Source: RHKX01 sp964641695 (lineage in GTDB: Bacteria; Actinomycetota; Thermoleophilia; Solirubrobacterales; 70-9). From it: a stretch of DNA of 35,185 bases. Each line of letters begins with the position of its first letter. Position 1 is the first letter of the stretch. The DNA is taken from assembly GCA_964641695.1 (NCBI GenBank), contig CAZXKG010000016.1:1-35185 (forward strand), in the 5' to 3' direction. Of this stretch, positions 13,284 through 21,330 are shown one piece after another. The notes beneath the pieces are model-generated. The model saw nothing but the letters and a program-made list of their open reading frames with translations, searched no databases and was not told the origin of the DNA. The position numbers and the translations under genes were made by a program.

Positions 13284-14401
13284 GCCTCCAGCTTGTCAAA
13301 GAGGCGGCCGAAGTCGTCGGCCGTCCGCTCCCAGCTGAGCTCGCCCTTGCTCGCCTCGGCCCCGGCGGCGAGCCGGGCACGCAGCTCGGGGTCCGCCATC
13401 CGCGCGATCGCGGCGGTCAGCCCGGGCACGTCCGGCTTCATCGAGGGGATCCCCGAAGGTGCGGTGTCGTCCTGCTCGTCGCCGACCAGGAGGCCGTTGA
13501 CCTCGTCGCGGACGACCTCGTTCATCGGCGGGCTGTCGTTGCTGATCTGCGGCATCCCGAAGGCGACCGCCTCGTAGAGGAACAGGCCGAGCCCCTCCCA
13601 GCGCGAGGGGCCGAGGCAGACGTCGCAGGAGGCGAACAGGTGCAGGTGCTCCTCCGTCGGCATGTCGTCGATCACGAGCACGATCCGCGGGTCGGCCTCG
13701 GCCGCCTTCTGCAGGTAGTTCATGCGGCGCTCGAGCTGCGCCTTGAAGATCAGCCGGATGTTGGGATCGTCGACCGCCTGGAAGGCCTCGATCACCTCCT
13801 TGTGCGGCTTGCGCGGCCCGAGCAGGGCGCCGGGGAAGTAGAAGTTGACCGGGTCGGGAGTGCCGTTCGCGCCGCGCGTCAGGGGATGCCGTTCGCCGGC
13901 CTGGGCACCGCGCGCCGCCTCGAGCAGCTCGGGATGGAGGCCCCACTGCACGTAGGGGCTGTCGATGCCGAGCTCGCGGTAGCGCTCCTGCTCGCAGCGG
14001 GTGACCGAGTAGAGGATGTCGTAGGCCTCGCGGGCGGGCGCGGCGTCCTCGGCCGAGAACATCTCCCAGACGAATCTCCCGACTGTCTTCACGCCCGAGC
14101 CCCGCAGCTTCGCGATCTCCTCGTGCTGGTAGCAGTTGTCCCAGTGGACGGCCTCGATCCCGTTGTCGGAGATCCAGCGCTCGTACTCGGCCAGCGGCAC
14201 CTCCCAGTCGGAGGCCTCGGTCACCCCGGGCTGATCCCAGACCCCGGTCCGATCGACGTGCGCCGCCATCGGCCCCTTGTCCTTGGTCGGCCGGGCGAGG
14301 ATGAAGGTCTCGTGCCCCTGCGCGTCGAGCGCGTCGCGGATATAGCGGGAGACGAAGGCTTGGCCCCGGTTGAACCACTTGGTGACGATGCCGATTCTCA
14401 T
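13280..14401 (-). CDS. GT4-type glycosyltransferase (paralogue 1)
   Basis: A 373-residue GT-B fold glycosyltransferase. The N-terminal Rossmann half starts MRIGIVTKWFNRGQAFVSRYI with the signature GRFVWEMF at mid-domain; the linker follows QWGLHPELLEAA; the C-terminal half carries ALLGPRKPHKEVIEAF, DVCLGPSRWEGLGLFLYEA (the EX7E nucleotide-sugar motif of GT4) and NEVVRDEVNGLLV. The donor sugar and acceptor are unknown. There is no signal peptide or membrane span. ATG 14401 is chosen because all four paralogues begin MR(I/V)GI; the upstream frame is not conserved. It heads a two-gene unit with the double sulfotransferase (GTGA overlap). A TAGAAT box at 14452-14457 could be its promoter, with a leader of about 45 nt. 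Confidence 0.9.
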   Translation of the reverse strand: MRIGIVTKWFNRGQAFVSRYIRDALDAQGHETFILARPTKDKGPMAAHVDRTGVWDQPGVTEASDWEVPLAEYERWISDNGIEAVHWDNCYQHEEIAKLRGSGVKTVGRFVWEMFSAEDAAPAREAYDILYSVTRCEQERYRELGIDSPYVQWGLHPELLEAARGAQAGERHPLTRGANGTPDPVNFYFPGALLGPRKPHKEVIEAFQAVDDPNIRLIFKAQLERRMNYLQKAAEADPRIVLVIDDMPTEEHLHLFASCDVCLGPSRWEGLGLFLYEAVAFGMPQISNDSPPMNEVVRDEVNGLLVGDEQDDTAPSGIPSMKPDVPGLTAAIARMADPELRARLAAGAEASKGELSWERTADDFGRLFDKLEA

Positions 14402-14693
14402 GGATACTGCCCGCGCGGGCGAGGGCCGCGATGAACACCGAGCTGCGGCAGATTCTAGGCCACGCGACCGGGCTTGGTCGCCAGAGCATGGAAACGAAGC
14501 CGCGAAGTACCGGCTTTCATGCCAAGAGGTCACGCTCGTACGTGTGGGCGGCTAGCGCTGCCCGAACTCTGCGCCGCGCCCGAGGTCAGGTTACGCCCAC
14601 ACGCTCGGACGGCTATCTGGTAGGTTCGGCAATGCCAACCGTCATATGCGGATATCAACGTGTCCGCACCGATCATGAGAGGGGGAGAAGTCG
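14402..14693. other. 292-bp divergent intergenic region
   Basis: This region lies between the divergent glycosyltransferase and I36 genes. It contains a minus-strand TAGAAT box (14452-14457) and, before the I36 gene, an AGAGGGGGAGAAG ribosome-binding site. No protein-like frame is seen. Confidence 0.4.
14452..14457 (-). promoter_or_regulatory. -10 box TAGAAT for the glycosyltransferase-sulfotransferase operon
   Basis: Minus-strand TAGAAT lies about 50 nt upstream of ATG 14401, identical to the box used ahead of the three-sulfotransferase operon at 20163-20168. No -35 match was found. Confidence 0.35.
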
Positions 14694-15365
14694 ATGACTT
14701 CTCGTTCCACGAAGCGCATCACCGCGCTCATTTGTGCACTTGGCCTTATGCTCAGTGCTAGTTTCCTCGCATCCGGTTCATGGGCATCGCCCGAGGTCGA
14801 TGAACCTTTTGCCGACTATGCGGAGTCTCCGCCGACTCTGTCAAGTGCCGATGACCTAGGGGAGGGAGATCCGGCCGGCTACTACCGAATCGAGAATGGC
14901 GACCAGGGCCAGACTGTCTACTGGATGCCGGAGGGGGCAGCTGAAGCGGCACCATCTGAGATCAAAGAGACGCCCGCATGAGAGTCGAGCGTCGAGAGGG
15001 AGCTGAATGACCAATCCGCCGAGATCATTTACGGGCCCGGGACTGCCGTTGTCCTCGAGGCAAGTGGGCTTTCCAGCTGCGACAACACCTGGGTATGCCT
15101 GTGGGTAGATGGGAACTATCAGGGCGCGATGTCGATGTGGCATGACCCTGGCTACTGGCAGAGCATGGCCGGCACTGCGGTTAACGGCGCATCGTCGTCG
15201 ATGTCCAACAAGAAGGACAAGGACGTGATGTTGGCCGCAGGATACAGCGGCGGTGGAGACAAGAGATGCTGGGATGATAATACGAATTACCCGCATTTCG
15301 GCACCTACAACTGGGGGGATAAGGCGCACTCGATCAAGATCCGAGGAGGCAATCAGGCCTGCTGA
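14694..15365 (+). pseudogene. Secreted I36-type (gamma-crystallin-like) inhibitor gene split by an in-frame TGA
   Basis: Two halves lie in one reading frame, separated only by TGA at 14979-14981. The first half (95 codons) has a signal peptide (MTSRSTKRITALICALGLML, cut near WAS-PEVD) and an acidic Ser/Pro-rich stretch. The second half continues ESSVERELNDQSAEI and then shows a peptidase-inhibitor I36 / beta-gamma-crystallin pattern: SCDNTWVCLWVDGNYQGAMSMW, W-Q, a paired Cys and NWGDKAHSIKIRGG, ending with TGA at 15363-15365. Without the stop it would be a normal secreted protein of about 223 residues. Neighbouring genes use TGA as stop, so recoding is not general. The second half has no good start with a ribosome-binding site. 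It may be a recent nonsense pseudogene, a read-through gene or a sequencing error. A strong AGAGGGGGAG site precedes the first ATG. Confidence 0.7.
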
Positions 15366-15372
15366 GACCCGC

Positions 15373-15423
15373 GCGGCGAACGCTCCTCCTCTTCGCCGTC
15401 AGCTAGGGGAGGAGCTCCGCCGC
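15373..15423. terminator. Compound hairpin between the I36 gene and ECF sigma gene
   Basis: The outer stem GCGGCG/CGCCGC and inner stem GCTCCTCC/GGAGGAGC enclose an 18-nt loop. An alternative CGGCGAA/TTCGCCG stem competes with it. It lies 7 nt after the I36 stop and 25 nt before the sigma-gene -10 box; it is a probable terminator. Confidence 0.55.
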
Positions 15424-15447
15424 TGAAAGGTTCGGGGTCTCGTCGAA

Positions 15448-15453
15448 CATACT
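15448..15453 (+). promoter_or_regulatory. -10 box CATACT of the ECF sigma operon
   Basis: CATACT is 8 nt before ATG 15462, the leaderless geometry. No Shine-Dalgarno precedes the start. Confidence 0.4.
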
Positions 15454-15461
15454 TATGCTGC

Positions 15462-16028
15462 ATGGACGGGGCGAATCATCGGCGGTCAGACCACGACGAG
15501 CTCGAGTACGCGTGGCGAAAGCATTTCCGTGCGGTTGTCGCGTATGCGGTACGACGCGGCTTCAACCAGCAGGATGCCGAGGAGATCGCGGCTGAAGCGT
15601 TTTCGGTCGCATGGCGAAAAGCACCGGTGCATCAGCTGGAGCTGCCGTGGTTGCTCGCGGTCACTCGCGGCATCGCAGCCAACAGGCGTCGCTCCGCGAT
15701 GCGGCGTCGACGTCTGTTCGATCGGCTGCTCCGAGAGCCGCCACCCCCAGCTCCGTCAGTCGACCAGGATGAAGGCCCGGTCGCGGAGGCTTTTGACGCG
15801 CTTTCGGAGTCAGATCGCGAACTGCTTGCCTTGATCGTCTGGGACGGTCTCAAGCCGCGAGACGCGGCGATCGTCCTGGGTGCCTCTCCGGCGGTTGTCA
15901 GCGTGCGTCTTCATCGGGCCAAGGCGCGATTGAGAAAGAAGGTCTGTGAAGCCGGACATCAAGGAAGTGATCGGCGTGTTCAGGATAGAACTGGACGCAT
16001 CCGCGATATCGGCGAGGTGAACGAATGA
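15462..16028 (+). CDS. ECF-type RNA polymerase sigma factor
   Basis: A 188-residue sigma-70 family protein of the extracytoplasmic-function class: only regions 2 and 4. Region 2 (about 14-75) includes HFRAVVAYAVRRGFNQQDAEEIAAEAFSVAWRK. Region 4 (about 108-165) includes FDALSESDRELLALIVWDGLKPRDAAIVLGASPAVVSVRLHRAKARLRK, the -35-binding helix-turn-helix. The last 25 residues are a polar tail. It overlaps the next gene as ATGA, and that gene encodes a single-span membrane protein placed where an anti-sigma factor would be. Codon usage is less GC-rich than the flanking sulfotransferase genes, suggesting separate ancestry. Its targets may include the adjacent I36-type gene, but I see no repeated promoter motif that proves it. 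Confidence 0.92.
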   Translation: MDGANHRRSDHDELEYAWRKHFRAVVAYAVRRGFNQQDAEEIAAEAFSVAWRKAPVHQLELPWLLAVTRGIAANRRRSAMRRRRLFDRLLREPPPPAPSVDQDEGPVAEAFDALSESDRELLALIVWDGLKPRDAAIVLGASPAVVSVRLHRAKARLRKKVCEAGHQGSDRRVQDRTGRIRDIGEVNE

Positions 16029-17077
16029 ACGTAGATGATCAGGATCTCTTTCGGCGCCTGGGTGAGCTCGATCCCGCCGTTGGTTTGGACTGCAATGACC
16101 TAGAGAAGCACGGCCCGGTGCTGCCAGTCGGTTCTGTGGGTTGTTCGCATGAGAGCACTTATGGAGAACCGCAGGACTGGTGGCCACGACTCCGGTTGTC
16201 AGTCGGAGCTGCGGTAGGACTCGTAGTGATCGGTGCGGCTGTATTCAGCGTCGACTTTGGTGCGCTAGGAGGCGACGAGACCGATGGCGAAAGATCGCCA
16301 GCCGTTATGGCGTTGCTATCTGCTGGGAGTGTCGCCCGGGCTGAGGCGGCCGCAACGACCGGCGATGTCTCGTATACGCGGATGTATGTGGTGACTCCAT
16401 CTCAAACCATGATTGAAGATCCGTTCACGGTATGGATTAGGGAACGCACCGAGATCTGGGTGCGACCCGATGGCTCGGGCAGGGTCCGAACCGTGAGCCT
16501 CGAGCCGAGATGGCCGAGCGAGCGCGACCGACGTCGCTGGGTTGCCTTCGGGGCACCGAACCTCTCTGCTCTTGACTTCGGACGGGTTGAGGACAAACTG
16601 TATGAGCGTGGTGGGCTTACCGGGGAAACCAGGGAAGGGGGATTGGTGGACAATGGCCTTCCGCCCAGCCGCGAGCTACCTAATGATCCGGGAGAACTTC
16701 GTCGTCTGATCTACGCAACGGCTGAGACGAGCCCGAGGGAGGCCGACCCACGGGCCTTCGATCTGGCCGCGGCGATCTTGATGCAGCCGGGAGCGACCCC
16801 CCTCCTGAAGGGAGCGGCGTATGAGGTCTTGGCAGAGATCCCTGGGATCGATCTGATCGAACATGCCGAAGATCCTCGGGGTCGGGTTGGAACAGGGATC
16901 ACGCTCAAGGACGAGATGAACGTTCGCCACACATTGATGTTCGATCCCGGGAACGCGGAGCCGTTCGCGGAGACGGACGAACTGCCAGCACCGAACGACA
17001 TCATCGGCAACGCGCTCTTGGGTTACACGGTGATCGAGGACGCGGGCCAGGTAACGGCCCTTTCCTCACGACCCTAG
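16025..17077 (+). CDS. CU044_5270-like single-span membrane protein, probable sigma-factor partner
   Basis: A 350-residue protein with a cytoplasmic N-terminus (about 1-56), one membrane span (about 57-78, LRLSVGAAVGLVVIGAAVFSV) and an extracytoplasmic domain of about 270 residues. The latter includes VSYTRMYVVTPSQTMIEDPFTVWIRERTEIWVRPDGSGRVRT, a pattern I associate with CU044_5270-family proteins that follow ECF sigma genes in actinobacteria. The ATG overlaps the sigma stop codon (ATGA). Topology and coupling suggest it controls or senses for the sigma factor, but the N-terminal zinc-type anti-sigma motif (HxxxCxxC) is absent, so the anti-sigma role is inference. Confidence 0.75.
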   Translation: MNVDDQDLFRRLGELDPAVGLDCNDLEKHGPVLPVGSVGCSHESTYGEPQDWWPRLRLSVGAAVGLVVIGAAVFSVDFGALGGDETDGERSPAVMALLSAGSVARAEAAATTGDVSYTRMYVVTPSQTMIEDPFTVWIRERTEIWVRPDGSGRVRTVSLEPRWPSERDRRRWVAFGAPNLSALDFGRVEDKLYERGGLTGETREGGLVDNGLPPSRELPNDPGELRRLIYATAETSPREADPRAFDLAAAILMQPGATPLLKGAAYEVLAEIPGIDLIEHAEDPRGRVGTGITLKDEMNVRHTLMFDPGNAEPFAETDELPAPNDIIGNALLGYTVIEDAGQVTALSSRP

Positions 17078-17168
17078 CTAACGCATTCTGCACATCGCTT
17101 CCCCTACAGGAAGGGTTGCCAGCGGGGCTTAGGTCCCGGTGACGGCCTGCCCAAATGGCGTACCTTGT

Positions 17169-17220
17169 CGCGTGTGATCGGCCCCTATGACGGTTGGCGC
17201 CTGTAGGGGTACAACACGCG
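17169..17220. ncRNA. Structured intergenic element of unknown role
   Basis: Two nested perfect stems: CGCGTGT (17169-17175) with ACACGCG (17214-17220), and CCCCTA (17182-17187) with TAGGGG (17204-17209), separated by internal loops of 6 and 4 nt and closed by a 16-nt loop. It lies between two convergent genes, just before the terminator. It may be a second terminator, an RNA element or a binding site; only the fold is seen. Confidence 0.35.
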
Positions 17221-17226
17221 GCATGA

Positions 17227-17259
17227 GAGACCCGGGTCCCTCGAGGGGTCCCGGGTCTC
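17227..17259 (+). terminator. Terminator of the ECF sigma operon
   Basis: GAGACCCGGG (17227-17236) and CCCGGGTCTC (17250-17259) form a perfect 10-bp stem extended by a CCC/GGG inner stem, followed by GCCGTTT. It stands between the plus-strand sigma operon and the convergent minus-strand sulfotransferase gene ending at 17287. Confidence 0.8.
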
Positions 17260-17286
17260 GCCGTTTGAACAGCCATCCCCGTTCGA

Positions 17287-18186
17287 CTACGTCGTCACCT
17301 CGTAGCCGAGCTCCTCGAGCATTGGCCCGGCGACGTCGTTGTAGGCCTTGAGGTCTTCCTCGGACATCTCGCGGCGCCACTTGTCGAGCTTGGCGGGGTC
17401 GGGCGGCTTCGTCGTCGGGGCGTGGTTGGCGATCCGGTAGCCGGCTTCCTGGGTGGCGTGGTCGCCCTCGGCGCGGAGCTCGCCAGCCATCTCCTCGAGG
17501 CGCTCGGCGGCGCGCTCGTAGTAGGTGAGCATCGCGGGATCGAAATCGAGCTCGATGAACCCGCAGATGCGCCGCAGGGTCGGCTCGGGGTCGCGGACCA
17601 GGTCCTCGTAGCGGGCCTCGACGTACCGCGGGCCCTTCAGCGTCTCGGCCTGCTCGCGCGCCTTCTCGATCCGCTTCACCCAGCGGGCGGCCTGCTCGGC
17701 GGCGGGTGGCTGCCCGTTGAGCGCGCGCGCCCTCTGCGAGAGCGCGACGTCGCGCCCGTCGCGGATCAGGTGGATGAACCGGGTCTCCGGCAGGGTCCGG
17801 CCGATCCGCCGCACCGACAGCATGTAGGCGGGGGTCTTGTCGCCCCAGCGGGGCTTGCCATGCTTGGCCGCGTAGGTCTCGAAGAAGACCTTCACGGCCC
17901 CGGCCGCATCGCCGGTCGTCAGCGCCTCCAGCTTCGGCCGCAGCTCCCCGGTGTCGATCCCGAAGTCCCCCCAGGTCCGGTTCCCGGTCATCGCGGCCAG
18001 CACCCCGTCGACCCCTTCCTCGTCCCGAGCCGCCCTGATCACGTCGGGAACGAAGTGCGTCTCCGGCGGCACCGCCAGCAACGGATGAGCATCGAGCATC
18101 ATCCGCAGCAGCGTCGTCCCCGACCGCGTGAGGCCGACGACGAAGGGAGCTGGGGCACCACCCCGCCCTCCCGGGGCACGAACCAT
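17287..18186 (-). CDS. PAPS-dependent sulfotransferase (third gene of a three-gene operon)
   Basis: A 299-residue cytosolic sulfotransferase. The 5'-phosphosulfate loop APFVVGLTRSGTTLLRMMLDAHP lies near residues 12-36. RWGDKTPAYML and the 3'-phosphate motif RFIHLIRDGRDVALS follow at mid-protein, then YVEARYEDLVRDPEPTLRRIC and the terminal LEELGYEVTT. The acceptor is unknown; by context a surface glycan. ATG 18186 shares its A with the TGA of the preceding gene (TGATG), so translation is coupled; a TTG three nt upstream is the other possible start. It is the last gene of a run of three sulfotransferases and ends convergently with the sigma operon. Confidence 0.92.
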   Translation of the reverse strand: MVRAPGGRGGAPAPFVVGLTRSGTTLLRMMLDAHPLLAVPPETHFVPDVIRAARDEEGVDGVLAAMTGNRTWGDFGIDTGELRPKLEALTTGDAAGAVKVFFETYAAKHGKPRWGDKTPAYMLSVRRIGRTLPETRFIHLIRDGRDVALSQRARALNGQPPAAEQAARWVKRIEKAREQAETLKGPRYVEARYEDLVRDPEPTLRRICGFIELDFDPAMLTYYERAAERLEEMAGELRAEGDHATQEAGYRIANHAPTTKPPDPAKLDKWRREMSEEDLKAYNDVAGPMLEELGYEVTT

Positions 18187-19094
18187 CAACTCGTCACCTC
18201 ATACCCGAGCTCGGTCAGCAACGGCGCGGCGACGCTCTCGAACGCCCTCACGTCCTCCGGCTTCATCTCCTCCTTCCAGCGCGCCAACCGCGACGGGTCC
18301 GGCGGCTTGGAGGTGAGCAGGTGGGCTTCCTTGCGATGGTCGGCGGGGCGCAGCGGCTTGCCCTCCTCGCCGGGGAGGTCGCGGTGCATCTCCGACATCC
18401 GCTCCTCGGCGCGCTCGTAGTAGCGGAGCATGGAGTCGTCCCAGGGCAGCTCGAGGAACTCGGCCACCCGGCGCAGCTGCGGCTCGGTGTCGCGGACCAG
18501 CTCCTCGTACTGGATCTCCATGTAGTTCAGCTCGGCGCCGGCCTGGCGTGCCCCCTCGATCTTCCGCACCCAGCGCTCGGCGACGACCTCCATCGGCGGT
18601 GGATCCTTGAGGATCCGCTTGAAGCGGGAGAGGGCGGCGTCGCGGCCGTCGCGGATCATGTGGACGAAGCGCGCCTCCGGGATCCAGCGCTCGATCTGCT
18701 TCATCCGCCGCACGTAGTTCGGGGTCTTGTCGCCCCAGCGCGGCTTGCCCTCGCGCTCGGCGTAGAGCTCGAAGAAGGCGCGGATCGTCGTTTCCGGGTC
18801 GATCCGCTCCAGCTCGCAGTAGCGCTGCAGCAGCTCGCCCTGGTCGAGGTTGAAGTCGCCCCACTGCCGATGCCCGGTGACGATCGCGTGCGCCTCCTCG
18901 CAACTCACCCCGCGCTTACGCGTCGCCTTGATCAGCGCCGGGACGAAGTGCGTCTCCGGCGGGATCGCCATCTCGGGGTGGGCGTCGAGCATCAGTCGCA
19001 GCAGCGTGGTGCCCGAGCGGGTGACGCCGACCACGAACGGCGCCGGCGGTCGCTCGGCGTCCGCCCGGGAGCGGAAGCGGGTCGGGATCTTCAT
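18186..19094 (-). CDS. PAPS-dependent sulfotransferase (middle gene of the operon)
   Basis: A 302-residue paralogue of its neighbours with all core motifs: APFVVGVTRSGTTLLRLMLDAHP near the N-terminus, RWGDKTPNYVRRM, RFVHMIRDGRDAALSRF, YMEIQYEELVRDTEPQLRRV and the LLTELGYEVTS end. The mid-region (WIPEARF, LKDPPPMEVV) differs from the paralogues, where acceptor specificity is normally set. ATG 19094 overlaps the TGA of the upstream gene (TGATG); GTG 19097 would give a GTGA overlap instead. Confidence 0.92.
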   Translation of the reverse strand: MKIPTRFRSRADAERPPAPFVVGVTRSGTTLLRLMLDAHPEMAIPPETHFVPALIKATRKRGVSCEEAHAIVTGHRQWGDFNLDQGELLQRYCELERIDPETTIRAFFELYAEREGKPRWGDKTPNYVRRMKQIERWIPEARFVHMIRDGRDAALSRFKRILKDPPPMEVVAERWVRKIEGARQAGAELNYMEIQYEELVRDTEPQLRRVAEFLELPWDDSMLRYYERAEERMSEMHRDLPGEEGKPLRPADHRKEAHLLTSKPPDPSRLARWKEEMKPEDVRAFESVAAPLLTELGYEVTS

Positions 19095-20071
19095 CACGCC
19101 TCGCCCCCCTCGGTGCGCGGCTCGGTCCCCGGCCCGTCACCGACCTGGTAGCCGAGCTCGACCAGCAGCGGTCCGGCGATCGACTCGAACAGGGCCCGGT
19201 CCTCCCGGCTCATGCTCTCGCGCCAGCGGCTCACCCGCTTGGGATCGGGCTTCTCGGTCGTTCGCGCGTGGGTCGCCATCCGCCGCTCGACGCTGAGCGT
19301 GGTCCGCTTGCCGTCGTCGGGCAGCGCGCGCTTCATCTCCTCCAGCCGCTCGGCGGAGTGCTGGTGGTAGTCGAGGACGGCGTCGTCCCAGGGAAGCTCG
19401 TAGAAGTCGAGAACCTCGCGCAGGGTCCTCTCGGTGTCGAGGATCAGCGCCTCGTAGCGGATCTCCTCGTAGTTGGCCAGCCGCTTGGCCTGCTCGCGGG
19501 CGCGCTCGATCCGGCGGACCCAGCGCTCGGCGATCTGCTCGAGCGGGTGCTCCTTGACCGCGCGGTCGCGGATCGAGAGAGCGACGTCGCGGCCGTCGCG
19601 GATCACGTGGACGAAGCGGGCCTCGGGCAGCGCGCGCTCGATCTTGCGCATGCTCTTGACGTAGATCGGCGTCTTCTCGCCCCAGCGCGGCTTGCCGACC
19701 CGCTCGGCGTAGGCCTCGTAGAAGGAGCGGATCGCCTCGCCGGCGTTGAGCGGCTCGATCGCCTCGAAGCGCTCCAGCAGCTCCTCCTCGCTCAGCCCGA
19801 AGTCGCCCCACTCACGCTGCTTGGTGATCGTGGCGAGCAGGGATTCGGGCGTGGGGGAGCCCGACTCGGCCTCCTCGATCAGCTCCGGCAGGAAGTGCGT
19901 CTCCGGGGGGACGGTGAGCTGGGGATGGGCGTCGAGCATCATCCGCAGCAGCGTCGTCCCCGAGCGGTTGACGCCGACCACGAACGGCGCGGGCAGGCGT
20001 TCGGGACCGCGGCCTGAGGCGCGGCGCGTCCTGGACTGTCGCCAGATTCTCTGTGGGCTCGGGACGGCCAT
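19094..20071 (-). CDS. PAPS-dependent sulfotransferase (first gene of the operon)
   Basis: A 325-residue sulfotransferase. A basic N-terminal tail (MAVPSPQRIWRQSRTRRASG) precedes LPAPFVVGVNRSGTTLLRMMLDAHP; then RWGEKTPIYVKSM, RFVHVIRDGRDVALSI, YEEIRYEALILDTERTLREV and LLVELGYQVG. GEKTP replaces the usual GDKTP, a mild change shared with the paralogue at 23590. ATG 20071 was preferred over the frame opening at 20209 because the extra residues are Arg/Pro-rich and overlap a promoter and hairpin (20120-20168). Leader of about 85 nt. First of three coupled sulfotransferase genes. Confidence 0.9.
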   Translation of the reverse strand: MAVPSPQRIWRQSRTRRASGRGPERLPAPFVVGVNRSGTTLLRMMLDAHPQLTVPPETHFLPELIEEAESGSPTPESLLATITKQREWGDFGLSEEELLERFEAIEPLNAGEAIRSFYEAYAERVGKPRWGEKTPIYVKSMRKIERALPEARFVHVIRDGRDVALSIRDRAVKEHPLEQIAERWVRRIERAREQAKRLANYEEIRYEALILDTERTLREVLDFYELPWDDAVLDYHQHSAERLEEMKRALPDDGKRTTLSVERRMATHARTTEKPDPKRVSRWRESMSREDRALFESIAGPLLVELGYQVGDGPGTEPRTEGGEA

Positions 20072-20119
20072 CTGTCGGAGTCCGTCCCCGGCCGGGTGCG
20101 GTCCGCGGCGGGGGATCGG

Positions 20120-20154
20120 GCCCGGGCGGGAATGACATCCAAGAGCCCCCGGGC
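20120..20154. terminator. Hairpin between glycosyltransferase 2 and the sulfotransferase operon
   Basis: GCCCGGG (20120-20126) pairs with CCCGGGC (20148-20154) over a 21-nt loop. It lies 13 nt after the minus-strand stop at 20167 and inside the leader of the next gene, so it is either a terminator or a leader structure. Confidence 0.4.
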
Positions 20155-20162
20155 GAAAGACG

Positions 20163-20168
20163 GATTCT
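20163..20168 (-). promoter_or_regulatory. -10 box TAGAAT overlapping the glycosyltransferase 2 stop codon
   Basis: On the minus strand the TAG stop of the upstream gene is the first half of a TAGAAT box, about 92 nt upstream of the sulfotransferase start at 20071. No -35 was recognised. Confidence 0.35.
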
Positions 20169-21240
20169 AGGTCAGCAGGGAGTCCAGCGCCGCGACGGTG
20201 TCCTCCCACCGATGATCGCGCTGCGAACGCTCGGCGCCCGCGGCGAGCTCGGTGCGCAGGCGGCCGTCGGCGAGCCGCTCGATCGCGTTCGTCAGGGCTG
20301 GGATGTCGGGACGCCTGGCGGGGATGCCGGAGCGCGCGGCGCCGTCGGGGTGGGAGGGCACGAGTAGGCCGTTGACGCCGTCGACGACGACCTCGTTCAT
20401 CGGCGCGTCGCCGTTGGTGATCGTCGGCATCCCGAACGCGACGGCCTCGTACAGGGGCAGGCCGAGGCCCTCCCAGCGCGAAGGCGAGACGCAGACGTCG
20501 TTCGCGGCGATCGCGGCCAGGTGTTCCTCCCAGGGCTCGTCGGCGAGCCGGAGCTCGATCCGGGAGTCGGCTTCGACCAGCGGCAGGATCGCCTCCAGGC
20601 GCGAGCGCTTGACCTGCGCTTTGACCAGCAGCCGGAGGTCGGGGTCGGTGGTCTTCGAGAAGGCTTCGATCACCGGCTCGGCGGGCTTGCGGTGGCCGAG
20701 GAAGCCGCCTGGGAAGACGAAGCGGACGAGACCGTCGTCGCGGCGGCGGCGTGGGACCGCGAGCAGCTCCGGGTGGATGCCCCAGGGCACGCGGGGCGTC
20801 TGCAGGCCCCAGTCCCGGTAGCGGTCCTGCTCGGCGTTCGTCACCGAGTAGATGACGTCGTAGGCGCCGCGGGCGCCCTCGAGGTGATCTTCGGTGAAGT
20901 GCTCCCAGACGAATCGCCCGATCACGCGTATGCCGGCTTGCCGCAGCTCCGCCAGCTCCTCGAACTGGTAGTTCTGATCGCAGAGGATCGCCTCGATCGA
21001 GTTCGTCTCGACCCAGCTCAGGTACTCCTCCAGGGGCGTCTCGAAGCTGGAGGCAGCGGTGACGTCCGGCTGATCCCAGACCCCGGTCCGCTCCAGCGCC
21101 CCCGCCATCGGCCCCTTCTCCCGACGCGGCTTCGCGAGCACGAAGCTCTCATGGCCCAGTGAGTCCACCGCCGATCGCAGGTATCGCCCGACCACGGGCT
21201 GCCCCCGGTTGAACCACTTGCTGACGATCCCTATGCGCAT
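20167..21240 (-). CDS. GT4-type glycosyltransferase (paralogue 2)
   Basis: A 357-residue GT-B glycosyltransferase, the shortest of the four paralogues. MRIGIVSKWFNRGQPVVGRYL opens the N-terminal domain; GRFVWEHF and SVTNAEQDRYRDWG follow. The linker is short (WGIHPELLAVPRRRRDDGLVRF), then GGFLGHRKPAEPVIEAF, DVCVSPSRWEGLGLPLYEA (EX7E) and NEVVVDGVNGLLVPSHPDG. Without a repeat insert in its linker it serves as the reference for paralogues 3 and 4. The start ATG 21240 abuts repeat copy A (about 21246-21330), which therefore forms its upstream region. The frame opening at 21282 would translate the repeat and was not chosen. Confidence 0.9.
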   Translation of the reverse strand: MRIGIVSKWFNRGQPVVGRYLRSAVDSLGHESFVLAKPRREKGPMAGALERTGVWDQPDVTAASSFETPLEEYLSWVETNSIEAILCDQNYQFEELAELRQAGIRVIGRFVWEHFTEDHLEGARGAYDVIYSVTNAEQDRYRDWGLQTPRVPWGIHPELLAVPRRRRDDGLVRFVFPGGFLGHRKPAEPVIEAFSKTTDPDLRLLVKAQVKRSRLEAILPLVEADSRIELRLADEPWEEHLAAIAANDVCVSPSRWEGLGLPLYEAVAFGMPTITNGDAPMNEVVVDGVNGLLVPSHPDGAARSGIPARRPDIPALTNAIERLADGRLRTELAAGAERSQRDHRWEDTVAALDSLLT

Positions 21241-21245
21241 AGCTG

Positions 21246-21330
21246 GAGAGTCTCGCCCCTGCTTCTGGTTTGCACCAACCAACCGACGGAAGCGGACGCG
21301 AAGCGGAGCATTCCGGCGGCAGTTATCTCG
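21246..21330 (-). repeat. Hairpin-bearing dispersed repeat, copy A
   Basis: Read on the minus strand it runs from GAGATAACTGCCGCCGGAAT through GCTCCGCTTCGCGTCCGC and TTCCGTCGG to GAAGCAGGGGCGAGA. The arms CCGACGGAA (21283-21291) and TTCCGGCGG (21311-21319) form the stem. It matches copy B along nearly its whole length, in opposite orientation. It overlaps the last few codons of the methyltransferase gene. Confidence 0.85.

Noticed and set aside
14694..14981. Separate 95-residue secreted protein
   Set aside because: The following sequence continues in the same frame straight into an I36-like domain with no start or ribosome-binding site of its own, so a split gene is the simpler reading.
14979..14981. 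Selenocysteine or general TGA recoding
   Set aside because: Many genes here end in TGA, no Cys or Sec context is expected at that point in an I36 protein, and no SECIS-like hairpin was recognised.
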